The position numbers and the translations under genes were made by a program. A stretch of 41,160 bases of DNA. Origin: Saprolegnia diclina VS20 (taxonomy: Eukaryota > Oomycota > Saprolegniomycetes > Saprolegniales > Saprolegniaceae). Below the pieces are notes generated by a model. It searched no databases. It saw nothing but the letters and a program-made list of their open reading frames with translations, and had not been told where the DNA came from. Location of the stretch: positions 1,196,580 to 1,237,739 of the forward strand of contig NW_008246069.1 in the NCBI RefSeq assembly GCF_000281045.1. The letters run 5' to 3'. Of the stretch, positions 39,125 to 41,160 are shown piece by piece (the first letter of the stretch is position 1; each line of letters starts with the position of its first letter).

Positions 39125-40906
39125 ATGCAGACGCCAGAGTCGCAGGTCGAGTTGGGCATGCCGCCAGCAGCCGCGCCGACCTTTCTCCAGCGTGCCAAGG
39201 AGTGGGCCATTGGCCACAAGAAGATTGTCGGGGCCCTTGGCGCCGTGGCCATGATTGGCACCGTCCTCGCGGTCGTGACCGCCAGCCCAAGCGTTGACAG
39301 TGCCACCGGCGTCTCGACCGGTGCGAACGGCGCCGGCATTTGCTACGACTCGACGGAAAACCCTGCGGACCTCGAGCGCCACTTTGGCTTGATCAAGCAA
39401 AAGTACTCGTCCGTGCGCACGTACCAAGTGACGTACGGGGGCAAGAACATGATTGACGTCGCCGCCGACGCCGGTCTCTCCATCGCGGTCGGTGTCTGGA
39501 TCGAAGGCGGCAACTGGGACAAGGAGCTCCAGGCTGCGATTGACGGCACGAAGCGCCATCCCGGTAGCGTCAAGGCTATCTACATTGGCAACGAAGAGCT
39601 CCACAAGGGCTGGGGTGCCGGCGCTGTCGTCAACGCCATCAACAAGGGCAAGTCTGCGATCCGAGCCGCTGGTATCAACGTGCCTGTCGGTACCGTCCAG
39701 ATCGACGGCGACTTCTTGCGCAACCCGCAGGTCGCCGACGCCTGCGACTCGATCGGTGTCAACATCTACCCGTTCTTCAGCGGCCCCGAGTCGATTACCA
39801 ACCCGATGGGCGATCTCAACGCGCGCTGGAGCGCAATCACCAACAAGTGGGGCGGGAAAGCACGCATCACCGAGACGGGCTGGCCCTCGGCCGGCGGCTC
39901 GTACAACGGCCACCACTCGACGTACGACAACGCCAAGAGCTACTTCGACAAGTTCAACGACTGGGCCGCCTCCAACGGCGGCGACACGACCTACTACTTT
40001 ATGTTCAAGGACGTGCCCAACAAGGGCGGCTACGAGACCAACTTCGGTGTCATGGACGGCAATGGCAACTGGAAGTACGGTGGCGCACCGGCGCCGCAGC
40101 CCCAGCCGTCCCCCTCACCGCAACCGCAGCCGTCTCCTTCGCCCTCGCCGCAACCGCAGCCGACTCCTTCGCCCTCGCCGCAACCGCAGCCGACTCCTTC
40201 GCCCTCGCCGCAACCGCAGCCGACTCCTTCGCCCTCGCCGCAACCGCAGCCGTCTCCTTCGCCGTCTCCCCAGCCGACCCCATCGCCTTCCCCGTCGCCG
40301 CAGCCGACTCCGTCGCCATCGACTGAGAAGCCCACCGAGAAGCCCACGGACGCACCGACGCCCAGCCCGACGCCTAGCCCGACCCCTAGCCCAACGCCAG
40401 AGCCGACGACGGCGACGCCGGAGCCTACCACTGTGACGCCTGAGCCGACGACAATCGAAGTCGCCTTCAACAATGGCTCGTCGTCCAGCAACAGCACGAT
40501 TCCATCCAACAACTCGACGGGGTCGTCCAACTCGTCCTCCAAGTCCGAGGAAGATGCGCTTCTTGGTACGCCGGTGACGCTTGTGCCGTCGTCGGGGAGT
40601 ACGCCGGGTGGTGCCACGGGCGCAACGCCGGGTCCGGGTGCGACCAAAACCAGTGGCCAGGAGACGCTCAACCAGAACAACGCCAACACGGGTGCCGCCG
40701 ACGATTCGAACGGCAGCAAATCGGCGGTGTCCTACGTCCTCGGTGGCATGGCACTCGTCGGTGTTGCCGCCGTCACGGTCCTCGTCGTCAACAACCGCCG
40801 CAAGAACCGCCTCCTCGAAGAAGAGAAGGATGTCTTTATGTCGAACCGCGACGACAGCATGATGGCCGTGCTCCAGACGCGCAAGAGCGCCATCGCGGTG
40901 TTGTAA
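39125..40906 (+). CDS. Membrane-bound GH17 beta-1,3-glucanase-like protein
   Basis: Single exon, 593 residues. A short cytosolic N-terminus and a membrane helix (about 34-53) act as signal anchor. The GH17 domain (about 70-320) has the acid/base Glu157 in IYIGNEELH (152-160) and the nucleophile Glu250 in [10 protein letters not shown] (248-257), plus GVNIYPFF (211-218). A Pro/Ser/Thr/Gln-rich stalk (about 321-450), a Ser/Asn-rich region and a second hydrophobic helix (about 534-555) follow, before a 38-residue charged tail. GH17 enzymes cut or remodel beta-1,3-glucan, the main wall polymer of oomycetes, so a wall-facing enzyme is likely. The start at 39125 places the anchor near the N-terminus; the frame is open to 39008, but that part looks non-coding. 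Confidence 0.92.
   Translation: MQTPESQVELGMPPAAAPTFLQRAKEWAIGHKKIVGALGAVAMIGTVLAVVTASPSVDSATGVSTGANGAGICYDSTENPADLERHFGLIKQKYSSVRTYQVTYGGKNMIDVAADAGLSIAVGVWIEGGNWDKELQAAIDGTKRHPGSVKAIYIGNEELHKGWGAGAVVNAINKGKSAIRAAGINVPVGTVQIDGDFLRNPQVADACDSIGVNIYPFFSGPESITNPMGDLNARWSAITNKWGGKARITETGWPSAGGSYNGHHSTYDNAKSYFDKFNDWAASNGGDTTYYFMFKDVPNKGGYETNFGVMDGNGNWKYGGAPAPQPQPSPSPQPQPSPSPSPQPQPTPSPSPQPQPTPSPSPQPQPTPSPSPQPQPSPSPSPQPTPSPSPSPQPTPSPSTEKPTEKPTDAPTPSPTPSPTPSPTPEPTTATPEPTTVTPEPTTIEVAFNNGSSSSNSTIPSNNSTGSSNSSSKSEEDALLGTPVTLVPSSGSTPGGATGATPGPGATKTSGQETLNQNNANTGAADDSNGSKSAVSYVLGGMALVGVAAVTVLVVNNRRKNRLLEEEKDVFMSNRDDSMMAVLQTRKSAIAVL
40111..40260 (+). repeat. 30-bp tandem repeat, five copies, in the GH17 stalk
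   Basis: Unit gccctcgccg-caaccgcagc-cgactccttc. Copies start at 40111 (diverged), 40141, 40171, 40201 and 40231, the last four nearly identical. It encodes ten-residue [10 protein letters not shown]-type units. The near identity implies recent slippage or unequal exchange. Confidence 0.9.
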
Positions 40907-41160
40907 ACTCGTATGTACTACGCGACTAACATCACTTTTTGCCTTAATTTACAATCTTGATTCATTCCTTGTCCAATATCGACTCCAGAATATATTCGTC
41001 ATCGAAAAGCCATATCGATGCAGCGACGTGGTACCCCTACCCCTCCTCGGGCTAGGGTTAGCTGCCGCGGCTGCACAATCGATGCCATTTATTGGCTTAT
41101 TGACCCAATAGCTTGACGGCATTGTTATGACAATAGGGTGTCATCGTGTATGTGGGCATA
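40907..41160. other. 3' flank of the GH17 gene to the window end
   Basis: AT-richer sequence downstream of the stop codon. No further gene is seen before the window ends. Confidence 0.5.

Noticed and set aside
40090-40330. CRISPR-like regular repeat
   Set aside because: A direct tandem repeat without spacers, inside a coding Pro-rich stalk.

Overview
The window is most likely from an oomycete nuclear genome, probably the Saprolegniales (Saprolegnia/Aphanomyces/Achlya type). Coding DNA is GC-rich and genes are compact. Introns are GT-AG and very short (42-73 nt where I could place them). The gene set also fits: an array of LRR receptor kinases of TKL type, a full-length ABCG/PDR transporter, a saprolegnian-style F-box-like LRR protein and a GH17 glucanase with a Pro-rich stalk. 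The assignment rests on gene content read by eye, not on a search. A run of 520 N (11493-12012) marks an assembly gap.

Left part (1-11004), mainly housekeeping. A frameshifted PDZ-like gene fragment runs into a large fold-back palindrome (66-575). Two ElaA-type GNAT acetyltransferase genes (1488-1958 and 5528-5992, both minus) flank a TM9SF/nonaspanin gene (2815-4746, plus). A roughly 275-bp non-coding repeat occurs twice in direct orientation, exactly 1500 bp apart, on either side of the second GNAT gene. Then follow two minus-strand genes: the mu subunit of adaptor complex AP-4 (one 43-nt intron) and a NELF-B/COBRA1 homologue with a bromodomain inserted in its middle.

Central part (12324-36565), accessory. 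Five plus-strand paralogous receptor kinases (called K1-K5 here) share one architecture: signal peptide and a cysteine-containing N-terminal cap, six LRR units each matching an exon, a transmembrane helix and a TKL-like kinase. All introns in the LRR region are phase 2 and fall at the same point of the repeat. K5 keeps all eight introns; K1, K2/K3 and K4 have each lost a different one. The array is interrupted by the ABC transporter (between K1 and K2) and, between K4 and K5, by an F-box-like LRR gene and a five-exon gene that I identify as a PDCD7 (U11/U12-59K minor spliceosome) homologue.

Right part (36566-41160): a small PARP-type zinc-finger protein, a long gene-poor stretch that may hold one decayed LRR exon, and a membrane-bound GH17 beta-1,3-glucanase-like protein. 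The kinases, the transporter and the glucanase are all surface or envelope proteins, consistent with sensing, drug or toxin export and wall remodelling. The remaining genes serve trafficking, transcription and splicing.
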